Shown in pieces: positions 1 to 6,032 of a stretch of DNA of 7,647 bases. Source of the DNA: Bacillota bacterium (GTDB taxonomy: Bacteria > Bacillota > Desulfitobacteriia > Desulfitobacteriales > Desulfitobacteriaceae); contig JAJZSC010000137.1 in NCBI GenBank assembly GCA_021849995.1, forward strand, positions 1 to 7,647. Reading direction: 5' to 3'. Numbering within the stretch: the first letter of the stretch is position 1; each line of letters begins with the position of its first letter. The notes below the pieces were generated by a model that searched no databases, was not told where the DNA came from, and was given only the letters and a program-made list of their open reading frames with translations. The translations under genes were made by a program, and so were the position numbers.

Positions 1-130
1 ATAATCCTTCGCCGTTGGGCTATCTTTTAAGCTGGCGGCTTCGGCAAAACCCTCCGCTGGAGGCTTTCGTGTTGGAACGAAGTAATTTGAGCGTTAGTTT
101 GGTCCGCGCAGCTTACCGAGTGACCGTTGT
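1..130. other. G+C-rich segment with small hairpins, no gene recognised
   Basis: This stretch is about 52% G+C (63 of the first 120 bases), against about 13% at 301-360, so its composition differs sharply from the flanking DNA. It holds two adjacent small inverted repeats: CCTCC-GCT-GGAGG at 51-63 and TTCGT-GTTGGA-ACGAA at 66-81. On the minus strand the first hairpin is followed by GGTTTTG, a weak terminator-like tail. No long reading frame crosses it on either strand; the minus-strand frame opening near 157 stops after 17 codons. It could be a dispersed repeat, the end of a mobile element, or a structured RNA, and nothing here decides between these. Confidence 0.35.
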
Positions 131-397
131 AAAACAAAATCCTGGAGACATCCACTTATTTTTCATCCTCTGATGGTGCTGCGTTGTGGTATGGAGGTCT
201 ACTCTAAATTTTAGCCTAACACTTAAAGTGATAATAGCCTGTTTGCAGCACGGGTTTGGTGTCTGGAAATATATGTTAGTTGAAGTATGTCCAAATAATA
301 ATATAAAATTAAATTATAAATTAAAATATTTAGAAAATACAAATATATCTGCAGGGAAAATATCTACAAAAAAGAACTTATAAGAAAGTATACCCTC
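131..397. other. Intergenic region upstream of the regulator, increasingly A+T-rich
   Basis: No supported gene lies here. A 65-codon GTG-initiated frame at 186-383 has no ribosome site before it and encodes a low-complexity N/K/L-rich peptide, so it is treated as spurious. CACTT-A-AAGTG at 220-230 is a short palindrome. The block at about 293-350 is almost pure A/T and probably holds the regulator's promoter. No -24/-12 element is visible, so the regulator itself seems not to be sigma-54 dependent. Confidence 0.5.
280..307 (+). promoter_or_regulatory. Possible housekeeping promoter for the regulator gene
   Basis: TTGAAG (280-285) and TATAAA (302-307) are separated by 16 bp and match the vegetative -35/-10 consensus at 4/6 and 5/6 positions. 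They lie about 110 bp upstream of the regulator start. The surrounding DNA is so A+T-rich that chance matches are likely, so this is only a candidate. Confidence 0.3.
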
Positions 398-404
398 AAG
401 GAGG
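398..404 (+). promoter_or_regulatory. Ribosome binding site AAGGAGG of the regulator
   Basis: This perfect Shine-Dalgarno sequence lies 11 bases before a TTG at 416. A second G-rich stretch (GGGAGGGG, 418-425) lies 5 bases before an ATG at 431. Either start is possible, and the two proteins differ only by five N-terminal residues (MGGVE). Confidence 0.6.
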
Positions 405-415
405 AAAACTTACTG

Positions 416-2152
416 TTGGGAGGGGTAGAAATGGAGCTTGAGCTGGATGGTATGGCATGGCAAGGGATAGTAGATTCAGTTTATAACGGAATTCTGGTAA
501 TAAACCGTAACGGTATCGTAGTAGTTTATAACAAATCAGCAGCTGAAATCCTTGGAATACCAGTGATTAAGGCATTGGGAGCTCGGGTTGAAGATCTCAT
601 TCCGAACACAAGGTTAGTGGAAGTAATGGAAAAGGCACTTATAGAAACCAACCAGAGATTGGATTTAGGAAATAGGGTAATCATATCTAACCGCTGTCCT
701 ATCTGGCAAGGGTCGGCCGTGATTGGGGCAGTAGCAATTTTTCAGGATATATCGGATTTTGAGGCATTATCTGGACAATTGGATACTGTTAAAGCTGTCA
801 ACAAAGAGTTAGATGCTGTTATTGAATCTGTAGATGATGGGATTGTAGTAGCGGATTCTAATTGCATGATTGTACGTGCGAATAATGCTTATCAAAGAAT
901 GACTGGAATCACAGCCAGAGAGTTTGTCGGCAAGCATGTTAGGGATCTGCTGAAGCAAGGTTACATGAATACATCAGTGACTGAGTTAGTTTTACAAAGA
1001 AAATCCCTTGTAAACGTTATTGATGTTAGGAACGGAAAAGACCTGTTGCTTACCGGGACGCCGGTATATGATGAGGTTGGGAATATAAGTCATGTAGTAA
1101 CAGCCATACGGGACGTGACGGTTCTGAGTAATTTAAAAGAACAGCTCGCTGAGAGTGAAGTGATGCGTGATCGATATTTTCGTGAATTGGAGCACCTGAG
1201 ATCTAAGCAATCTTTTCGAAAGATAATTACCAAGAATCCAGAAATGGAAAAGAAGTTAGAGCTTGCTTATCATGTTGCAAATGTAGATTCTACGGTCTTA
1301 TTATTGGGTGAATCCGGAGTTGGTAAAGAACTAATCGCAGACTTAATTCATAGAGCAGGTCGCAGGGGTAATTATCCTCTGATAAAAATTAATTGTGGAG
1401 CTGTGCCGCAGAATCTCCTTGAGTCGGAGTTTTTTGGCTATGAGCCTGGTGCCTTCACCGGAGCCTTGAAAGAAGGGAAACCTGGATTGTTTGAATTAGC
1501 TCAAGGTGGCACGCTCTTTCTCGATGAAGTCGGTGAATTGGCGCTTGACCTGCAAGTGAAGGTATTGCGAGCTATTCAGGATAAGGAAATTACTCGCATA
1601 AGCGGTAAGAAGCCCGTTAAGCTAGATGTGAGAATTATTGCTGCCACGAACAGGGATTTAGAGTCGATGGTAAAAGAAAAACTTTTTCGTGAAGATTTGT
1701 ATTATAGGTTAAATGTAGTGCCGATTAAGATACCACCATTAAGGGAACGATCAGAAGACATTTTCCCTTTGGTTGCAGAGTTTCTAAGTATTTTTAATGC
1801 CCGTCACGGGTTCCGTAAGTGGATTCATCCAGATGTAATGGGGATATTATTAGACTATGACTGGCCAGGAAATATACGTGAACTTGAAAATACGATAGAA
1901 CGATTAGTAGTAATAGCCAGGAAAGACTGTATAGACTTGGAAGACATCGAGGACCTTTCATTACCATTGCTACGCAGGAAACAGGCTGGCAGCGAAGTGC
2001 TGACTTTGCAAGATTACCTGGAAAGTGAAGAAAAAAGGCTCATTTCTGATGCTTATAAAACTACAGGCAGCACGAGAAAAGCCGCAAAACTTCTCGGGAT
2101 TAGTCAACCGAACCTAGTAAAAAAGTTAAAAAAATATGGAATAACAAAGTAG
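416..2152 (+). CDS. Sigma-54-dependent transcriptional activator (PAS-PAS-AAA+-Fis HTH)
   Basis: A 578-residue enhancer-binding protein that would use ATP to open promoters held by sigma-54 RNA polymerase. Two PAS sensor domains lie at about 12-115 and 130-238, followed by a charged, probably coiled-coil linker (about 239-265). The AAA+ domain (about 268-495) has Walker A GESGVGKE (298-305), the sigma-54-contacting GAFTGA loop (345-350), Walker B GTLFLDE (365-371) and the arginine-finger region FREDLYYRLNV (424-434). The C-terminus (about 550-577) is a Fis-type helix-turn-helix. No receiver domain is present, so it is probably not a two-component regulator; the signal is likely a small molecule or redox state sensed by PAS. 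Its position before two sigma-54 promoters makes it their probable activator (inference). The start is TTG at 416 after AAGGAGG; ATG at 431 is an alternative. The family and fold are certain, the ligand unknown. Confidence 0.95.
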   Translation: MGGVEMELELDGMAWQGIVDSVYNGILVINRNGIVVVYNKSAAEILGIPVIKALGARVEDLIPNTRLVEVMEKALIETNQRLDLGNRVIISNRCPIWQGSAVIGAVAIFQDISDFEALSGQLDTVKAVNKELDAVIESVDDGIVVADSNCMIVRANNAYQRMTGITAREFVGKHVRDLLKQGYMNTSVTELVLQRKSLVNVIDVRNGKDLLLTGTPVYDEVGNISHVVTAIRDVTVLSNLKEQLAESEVMRDRYFRELEHLRSKQSFRKIITKNPEMEKKLELAYHVANVDSTVLLLGESGVGKELIADLIHRAGRRGNYPLIKINCGAVPQNLLESEFFGYEPGAFTGALKEGKPGLFELAQGGTLFLDEVGELALDLQVKVLRAIQDKEITRISGKKPVKLDVRIIAATNRDLESMVKEKLFREDLYYRLNVVPIKIPPLRERSEDIFPLVAEFLSIFNARHGFRKWIHPDVMGILLDYDWPGNIRELENTIERLVVIARKDCIDLEDIEDLSLPLLRRKQAGSEVLTLQDYLESEEKRLISDAYKTTGSTRKAAKLLGISQPNLVKKLKKYGITK

Positions 2153-2165
2153 AGATTAAGAATCT

Positions 2166-2228
2166 GGTGATTACAAAATTTCACATGGTGATTATAATCT
2201 GAATCTAATGATTCTTATTGTAATCACC
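2166..2228. repeat. GGTGATTA repeats: two direct, one inverted (candidate activator sites)
   Basis: GGTGATTACAA (2166-2176), GGTGATTATAA (2187-2197) and the exact inverted copy TTGTAATCACC (2218-2228) form a cluster 120-185 bp upstream of the sigma-54 promoter at 2350. That is a usual distance for upstream activator sequences. A related cluster lies upstream of the second sigma-54 promoter (5805-5880), sharing the 9-mer AATCACCTT. Binding by the local regulator is inferred from position and recurrence. Confidence 0.45.
2187..2228 (+). terminator. Long A+T-rich hairpin downstream of the regulator, possible terminator
   Basis: Arms 2187-2205 and 2210-2228 pair over 19 positions with 16 Watson-Crick matches, one G-U wobble and a 2-nt internal mismatch, closed by a TAAT loop. 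The 3' arm is followed by TTTATT. This fits an intrinsic terminator of the regulator gene, whose stop is 35 bp upstream, although the stem is low in G+C and the T-run is short. The same bases contain the GTGATTA repeats proposed as activator sites, so the two readings compete or coexist. Confidence 0.5.
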
Positions 2229-2349
2229 TTTATTCATCAGATATATTAAACACTTTCGACAGATTTTTATCATTTTTGACTGTCTAGAACTGATAACTTT
2301 ATGAATCAGCTCCAAGCTAAATAGACTGAAAATTAAGGGAAGTTGGAAT

Positions 2350-2365
2350 TGGCACAAGAATTGCA
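2350..2365 (+). promoter_or_regulatory. Sigma-54 (-24/-12) promoter of the methyltransferase operon
   Basis: TGGCAC-AAGAA-TTGCA matches the sigma-54 consensus TGGCAC-N5-TTGCA at every conserved position, with GG at 2351-2352 and GC at 2363-2364 in the required spacing. The predicted transcript start is near 2376, leaving a leader of about 60 nt. It needs an enhancer-binding activator, and the gene immediately upstream encodes one. Confidence 0.92.
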
Positions 2366-2437
2366 ATAGTTAATTAGAGGTTAACTACCATATGAATTAT
2401 AAATACAAAAATATTTACAGAAAGGAAGATGGGTAGG

Positions 2438-3529
2438 ATGAGCATGACTCCTCGTGAAAGAGTGTTAACAGCATTAAGGAGAGGACAACCAGATAGGGTT
2501 CCCTGGATGGAGAACGATATTGAGGAAGCCTTACAAGTTCAAATAATGGGAAAGGCTGATTTTACACCGGCAGAACTCTGTGAAAAACTTGGTTTGAGTG
2601 CTTTCGGCGCACATTACCCGATGGGTACAGTTGCTGATGGACAAGGTCTTGTTACGAAGGAGACCTATAAGGAGAGTTATTATTACCCAAACAAATTGAC
2701 CTTCGACTTCTTCCCTCCTTGGATAGCCAAAATGGGTAAAGACCCTGAGACAGGAAGAACTTATATTGAAAAAGGGTTACTAGTATCTGACGAATCCTTA
2801 GTATTGTTTGATGAATTTTTGCCTGATCCTCATCATCCTGCACGGTATGAACGAGTAGCTGAGTGGATTAAGACCTATCGGAAAGATTTCGCCGTCTTTG
2901 CGAGGATAAGATTAGGTGCTGCATCCACTATTGAAAGCATGGGACTAGATGAGTTCAGTTATGCTCAAGTTGATAATCCTGATTTAATTTATAAGGTACA
3001 CCAGCGGTTTTCAGAATGGTCGGCTCAGGTCGTAGATCATTTGAATGAAATGGATATCGACTTCCTTTGGGCAAATGACGACTTGGCTGGAAATCACGGG
3101 CCGTTTATGTCCCCTAAAGTATTTAGAGAATTAATGTTGCCAAACATGAAAATTGTCGCAGATAGAATTAAGAAACCTTGGATTTTTCATAGTGACGGAA
3201 ATCTGTTCCCAATCATGGAAGACCTGCTCAGCTTGGGAATGACTGCAGTTCACCCAATTCAACCTTGTGCCATGGATATCGGGCGGATGAAAAAGGAATA
3301 CGGTAAGCGAGTTTGTATCGTAGGAAATATTGATCTCGATTATACCCTGCCTTTAGGAACTGAGGAAGAAGTAGATGCCGAAGTGAAGAATAGAATTCAA
3401 ACAGCCGGTCCGGGTGGAGGATATATTATCAGCAGTGCCAACAGCTTAACAGATTATTGCAAACTGGAAAATGTTCTGGCAATGTCAAAGGCGATTAAAA
3501 AATACGGAAAATATCCATTGGAGGGATGA
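2438..3529 (+). CDS. UroD/MtaA-family corrinoid methyltransferase (probable MT-I)
   Basis: A 363-residue protein of the uroporphyrinogen decarboxylase superfamily, in the branch of corrinoid methyltransferases (MtaA, CmuA and O-demethylase MT-I-like proteins). It opens with the family-typical TPRERVLTALRRGQPDRVPW. The barrel motifs WANDD (211-215), HSDGN (251-255), the HPIQPC stretch ending at C277 and GPGGGYIISS (324-333) are visible. The gene is followed after 3 bp by a corrinoid protein, so it most likely methylates that partner's cobalt from a methyl donor rather than making haem. MtaA-type enzymes bind zinc with His-x-Cys...Cys; here Asp replaces the first Cys and a Ser-rich loop occupies the region of the second, so the metal site differs. 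The start at 2438 is chosen because an ATG at 2429 directly abuts AAAGGAAG, and because the paralogue at 7288 also begins M-S/T-MTPRERVL. The substrate is inferred only. Confidence 0.85.
   Translation: MSMTPRERVLTALRRGQPDRVPWMENDIEEALQVQIMGKADFTPAELCEKLGLSAFGAHYPMGTVADGQGLVTKETYKESYYYPNKLTFDFFPPWIAKMGKDPETGRTYIEKGLLVSDESLVLFDEFLPDPHHPARYERVAEWIKTYRKDFAVFARIRLGAASTIESMGLDEFSYAQVDNPDLIYKVHQRFSEWSAQVVDHLNEMDIDFLWANDDLAGNHGPFMSPKVFRELMLPNMKIVADRIKKPWIFHSDGNLFPIMEDLLSLGMTAVHPIQPCAMDIGRMKKEYGKRVCIVGNIDLDYTLPLGTEEEVDAEVKNRIQTAGPGGGYIISSANSLTDYCKLENVLAMSKAIKKYGKYPLEG
3520..3525 (+). promoter_or_regulatory. Ribosome binding site GGAGGG inside the methyltransferase 3' end
   Basis: The Shine-Dalgarno sequence of the corrinoid gene lies in the last codons of the upstream methyltransferase, 7 bases before ATG 3533. 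This arrangement implies coupled translation of the two partners. Confidence 0.75.
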
Positions 3530-3532
3530 GGA

Positions 3533-4177
3533 ATGTCAAACATTTTTGAGGAATTACAAGCAGCTGTAATCAATGGTCAAACTGCAAAGGTTCAGGAATA
3601 CACAAAGAGTGCTTTAGAGGCAGGAGAGACACCTCAGGCGATTTTGAATGAAGGCTTAATTCCTGCGATGAGCACCGTTGGCGAGAAGTTTCAAAAGGGT
3701 GAATTTTATATTTCTGAGATGATGATTAGTGCCAGGGCTATGTACGGTGGGCTAAATATCGTCAAGCCGCTGTTATCCAATCAGAACATTCAAAGTAAAG
3801 GCAAAGCAGTTGTAGGTACAGTTCAAGGGGACTTGCACGATATTGGCAAGAACCTGGTTTGTATGATGATGGAAGGAGGTGGATATGAAGTAATCGACCT
3901 GGGCGTTAATATTACCCCGGATCAATTTGTATCAGCAATCCAGCAGCACAAACCTGATTTTGTCTTGATGAGTGCGTTACTAACAACGACAATGACAGCT
4001 ATGGAGAAAACCATTAATGCCATCAAGGACAACGGTTTAAGAGAATGTGTCTTAATCGCGGTTGGAGGTGCACCGGTAACCCAAAAGTTTGCAGATCAAA
4101 TTGGCGCGGATTTCTTTGCTTCAGATGCAGGAGAGGCTGTGACAAAAGCAAATTCATTGCTCGAACAGCTAAATTAG
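3533..4177 (+). CDS. Cobalamin-binding corrinoid methyl-carrier protein (MtaC/MtvC-like)
   Basis: A 214-residue two-domain carrier whose cobalt accepts and passes on a methyl group in the cytoplasm. Residues about 1-88 form the helical B12-binding cap domain (LxxAVxxGxxxxV start, GLIPAMSTVGEKF, FYISEMMISARAM). Residues about 90-214 are the Rossmann-like B12 domain with DLHDIG (100-105, His102 being the expected lower cobalt ligand), SALL (147-150) and GGAPVT (178-183). The length and motif order match MtaC/MtbC/MtvC-type proteins closely. It is 3 bp downstream of the UroD-family methyltransferase, which is the expected MT-I partner. Such proteins also need an MT-II and a reductive activator for cobalt(II); neither is recognisable in this window. 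The protein class is very secure; the substrate pathway it serves is not. Confidence 0.95.
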   Translation: MSNIFEELQAAVINGQTAKVQEYTKSALEAGETPQAILNEGLIPAMSTVGEKFQKGEFYISEMMISARAMYGGLNIVKPLLSNQNIQSKGKAVVGTVQGDLHDIGKNLVCMMMEGGGYEVIDLGVNITPDQFVSAIQQHKPDFVLMSALLTTTMTAMEKTINAIKDNGLRECVLIAVGGAPVTQKFADQIGADFFASDAGEAVTKANSLLEQLN

Positions 4178-4294
4178 TAATTGCTCCTTAGAGAAGCGAG
4201 ACAGGTAGAGTTTATTGTTCAGGTAATGCCCTTTAGAAAAAATAGATCTGAGTAAAAACGAGTACTTGGGGATGATTGAAAGGGAGGAGTTTGT
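4178..4294. other. 117-bp spacer between corrinoid and transporter genes
   Basis: No -24/-12 element, strong hairpin or T-run is seen here, so the transporter is probably read through from the sigma-54 promoter at 2350. Its own ribosome site GGGAGGAG (4282-4289) is 5 bases before ATG 4295. Confidence 0.5.
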
Positions 4295-5656
4295 ATGGCC
4301 ATGCCCGCATTCGGAAAATCGTATGGCATTCCTCAGAGATTAGAGAGGCTACCATTAACCTCATATCAGAAAAAGATATTTTATATCATTGCTACAGCCT
4401 GGTTTTTTGACTCAATGGACTTGGGGATGTTGACGTTTGTACTGGGTTCAATTAAAGCAGATTTCCAGTTGACTAATGTGCAAGCAGGACTCTTGTCAAG
4501 TGCCAGTTTTTTGGGGATGTTTTTAGGGGCAGCTTCAGCAGGACTTTTTGCAGACAAATATGGTCGTAAGATAGTGTTTCAAACAAGTATGATCATGTGG
4601 GGTGCAGCCAGTATTCTATGTTCGTTTGCCCAAAGTGCGGAACAACTTGCCATTTTTAGAATTCTGCTTGGATTTGGGATGGGGATGGAGTTTCCGATTG
4701 GACAATCGTTGGTATCCGAGTTTATTCCGGCTAAAAACCGGGGTAGGTATATAGCCTTGCTTGAGGGATTTTGGCCAATTGGCTTTATTGGTGCCGGATT
4801 GTTATCATATTTTCTCTTACCAATTGGCGGCTGGCGTATGGTATTTTTAGCTGAAGGTATTCCAGCAATCTTTGTCTTGATAATTCGCCGTGCTGTGCCG
4901 GAATCACCAAGGTGGTTAGACGATGTTGGCAAGCATGAAGAAGCACATGTAGTTATGACTGAATTCGAAAACGGAGTCAAGAAGGCGTTAGGAACAGATC
5001 AACTGCCACCTGTTCCTGAGGTGAAGGTTGTGGCAAAAACTGCTAGAAAGTTTTCATTCTTTGAATTATGGGCGCCAGGTTACAAGAAGCGAACAGTGAT
5101 GGTTTGGTCGGTATGGTTCTTCGCTTTACTAGGATACTATGGGTTAACTACCTGGTTGGGAGCATTTTTGCAGCAAGCCGGTTACTCTGTAACCAAATCA
5201 GTATTCTATACTCTTCTGATATCATTAGCCGGCGTCCCGGGTTTCTTTTCAGCAGCGTATTTTCTTGAAAAGATAGGAAGAAAACCTACGGCCATCATAG
5301 TACTTTTAGGCTCTGCAGTCTCTGCTTATTTCTACGGAACAGCAGCAAATCTGCAAATGTTGATTATCTTTGGATTATGTATGCAATTCTTCCTATTTGG
5401 CATGTGGTCAACATTGTATGCCTATACTCCTGAATTATATCCCACCAGAGCCAGGGCTACCGGTTCAGGCTTTGCTTCCTCGATCGGTAGATTAGGATCA
5501 TTACTCGGGCCATATATTGTAGCAGTCATCTTGCCTACCGCCGGCAACTCTGGAGTTTTTGCTCTAGGTGCACTTTGTTTCGTGATTGCGGCACTTGCTA
5601 TTGGTCTATGGGGAGAAGAAACTAAGGGTAAGGTGCTGGAAGAAATATCTGCTTAA
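4295..5656 (+). CDS. MFS transporter, aromatic-acid:H+ symporter-like
   Basis: A 453-residue, 12-helix major facilitator superfamily membrane protein. Helix 1 carries FFDSMDLGM (37-45), with the acidic residues typical of aromatic-acid:H+ symporters (PcaK/MhpT group). The loop between helices 2 and 3 has motif A, GLFADKYGRK (83-92), and a second, weaker form is at EKIGRKP (325-331). PESPRWL (202-208) at the end of helix 6 is a signature of the sugar and organic-anion porter branches. A central cytoplasmic loop spans about 205-265 and the C-terminal tail is short. In a methyltransferase operon it would import the methyl donor, for example a methoxylated aromatic acid, or export the demethylated product; that assignment is inference from context. 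A second ATG two codons in (4301) is less well spaced from GGGAGGAG. Related MFS families carry sugars or dicarboxylates, so the substrate is open. Confidence 0.85.
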   Translation: MAMPAFGKSYGIPQRLERLPLTSYQKKIFYIIATAWFFDSMDLGMLTFVLGSIKADFQLTNVQAGLLSSASFLGMFLGAASAGLFADKYGRKIVFQTSMIMWGAASILCSFAQSAEQLAIFRILLGFGMGMEFPIGQSLVSEFIPAKNRGRYIALLEGFWPIGFIGAGLLSYFLLPIGGWRMVFLAEGIPAIFVLIIRRAVPESPRWLDDVGKHEEAHVVMTEFENGVKKALGTDQLPPVPEVKVVAKTARKFSFFELWAPGYKKRTVMVWSVWFFALLGYYGLTTWLGAFLQQAGYSVTKSVFYTLLISLAGVPGFFSAAYFLEKIGRKPTAIIVLLGSAVSAYFYGTAANLQMLIIFGLCMQFFLFGMWSTLYAYTPELYPTRARATGSGFASSIGRLGSLLGPYIVAVILPTAGNSGVFALGALCFVIAALAIGLWGEETKGKVLEEISA

Positions 5657-5719
5657 TCACAAGCCCGTTTCTTAAGCGAACCGGGGCGTTTACTTCGGAG
5701 TACCTATCATACTGGTGAT

Positions 5720-5791
5720 GCATTTGGAACAATACCTCCTTCTTAAGGATCTTAAGGAAAGATGGTATTCTACCAAATGCTTTCTTTTTTT
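5720..5791 (+). terminator. Strong intrinsic terminator after the transporter gene
   Basis: The stem is built from GCATTTGG (5720-5727) with CCAAATGC (5773-5780), AATACC (5731-5736) with GGTATT (5764-5769), and an inner CTTAAG/CTTAAG pair (5742-5747 with 5751-5756) around a GAT loop. It is followed directly by an 11-base tract of ten Ts with one C (5781-5791). This is a classical Rho-independent terminator and marks the end of the first operon. Upstream, TACT-TCGG-AGTA (5692-5703) forms a small extra hairpin. Confidence 0.88.
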
Positions 5792-5804
5792 AGTTTTGTA
5801 TTTG

Positions 5805-5880
5805 CTAAAGTGATTCTATTAGTAACCATCAGATTATTATTTGAATCACCTTAGCGAATCTGCTGATTACCAGTGATTAA
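5805..5880. repeat. Second cluster of GTGATT repeats (candidate activator sites)
   Basis: CTAAAGTGATTC (5805-5816) and GAATCACCTTAG (5843-5854) form a 12-bp inverted repeat with one mismatch; AGTGATTA recurs in direct orientation at 5872-5879. The cluster lies about 90-165 bp upstream of the sigma-54 promoter at 5971. It resembles the 2166-2228 cluster in motif, in number of copies and in distance to the promoter, which supports a shared activator site (inference). Confidence 0.45.
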
Positions 5881-5970
5881 AGGGAGTTTCTCTCATGGTT
5901 TGGTCGAAATACCTGATTCGAATTGAAATCAGTACAAGCCTATAACACTGAATATTTTAATAATTCTGAT

Positions 5971-5986
5971 TGGAACGAAAATTGCA
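5971..5986 (+). promoter_or_regulatory. Sigma-54 (-24/-12) promoter of the second operon
   Basis: TGGAAC-GAAAA-TTGCA keeps the essential GG (5972-5973) and GC (5984-5985) at exact sigma-54 spacing and deviates from TGGCAC at one position only. Transcription should start near 5997, giving a leader of about 36 nt before the TTG start at 6033. It makes the genes from 6033 onward a separate but similarly controlled unit. Confidence 0.88.
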
Positions 5987-6032
5987 TATGGTAGCAAGTA
6001 AGAAAGATTAGGAACATAGAGGGGGGACTGGG

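Noticed and set aside
186..383. 65-codon GTG-initiated open frame on the + strand
   Set aside because: There is no ribosome site, its composition follows the A+T-rich DNA, and the peptide is low-complexity; it overlaps the likely promoter region of the regulator.
2652..2843. 63-codon minus-strand open frame
   Set aside because: It is a shadow of the UroD-family gene at 2438, with no recognisable domain.
2438..3529. Haem-synthesis uroporphyrinogen decarboxylase (hemE)
   Set aside because: The adjacent corrinoid carrier, the sigma-54 control and the multiple paralogues fit methyltransferases; no other haem genes are present.
4178..4294. Separate sigma-54 promoter for the transporter
   Set aside because: No GG-N10-GC element with TGGC/TTGC context is found in the spacer.
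4579..4980. 133-codon open frame on the minus strand
   Set aside because: It lies wholly inside the well-supported MFS gene and is explained by that gene's codon pattern.
5068..5268. 66-codon + strand open frame in another frame
   Set aside because: It is inside the MFS coding sequence, and the MFS frame carries the recognisable transmembrane pattern.
5657..5800. Cobalamin riboswitch or T-box leader
   Set aside because: No B12-box (GCCACTG-like) or T-box motif is seen; the hairpin with its T-tract directly follows the transporter stop and fits a plain terminator, and the next promoter lies downstream of it.
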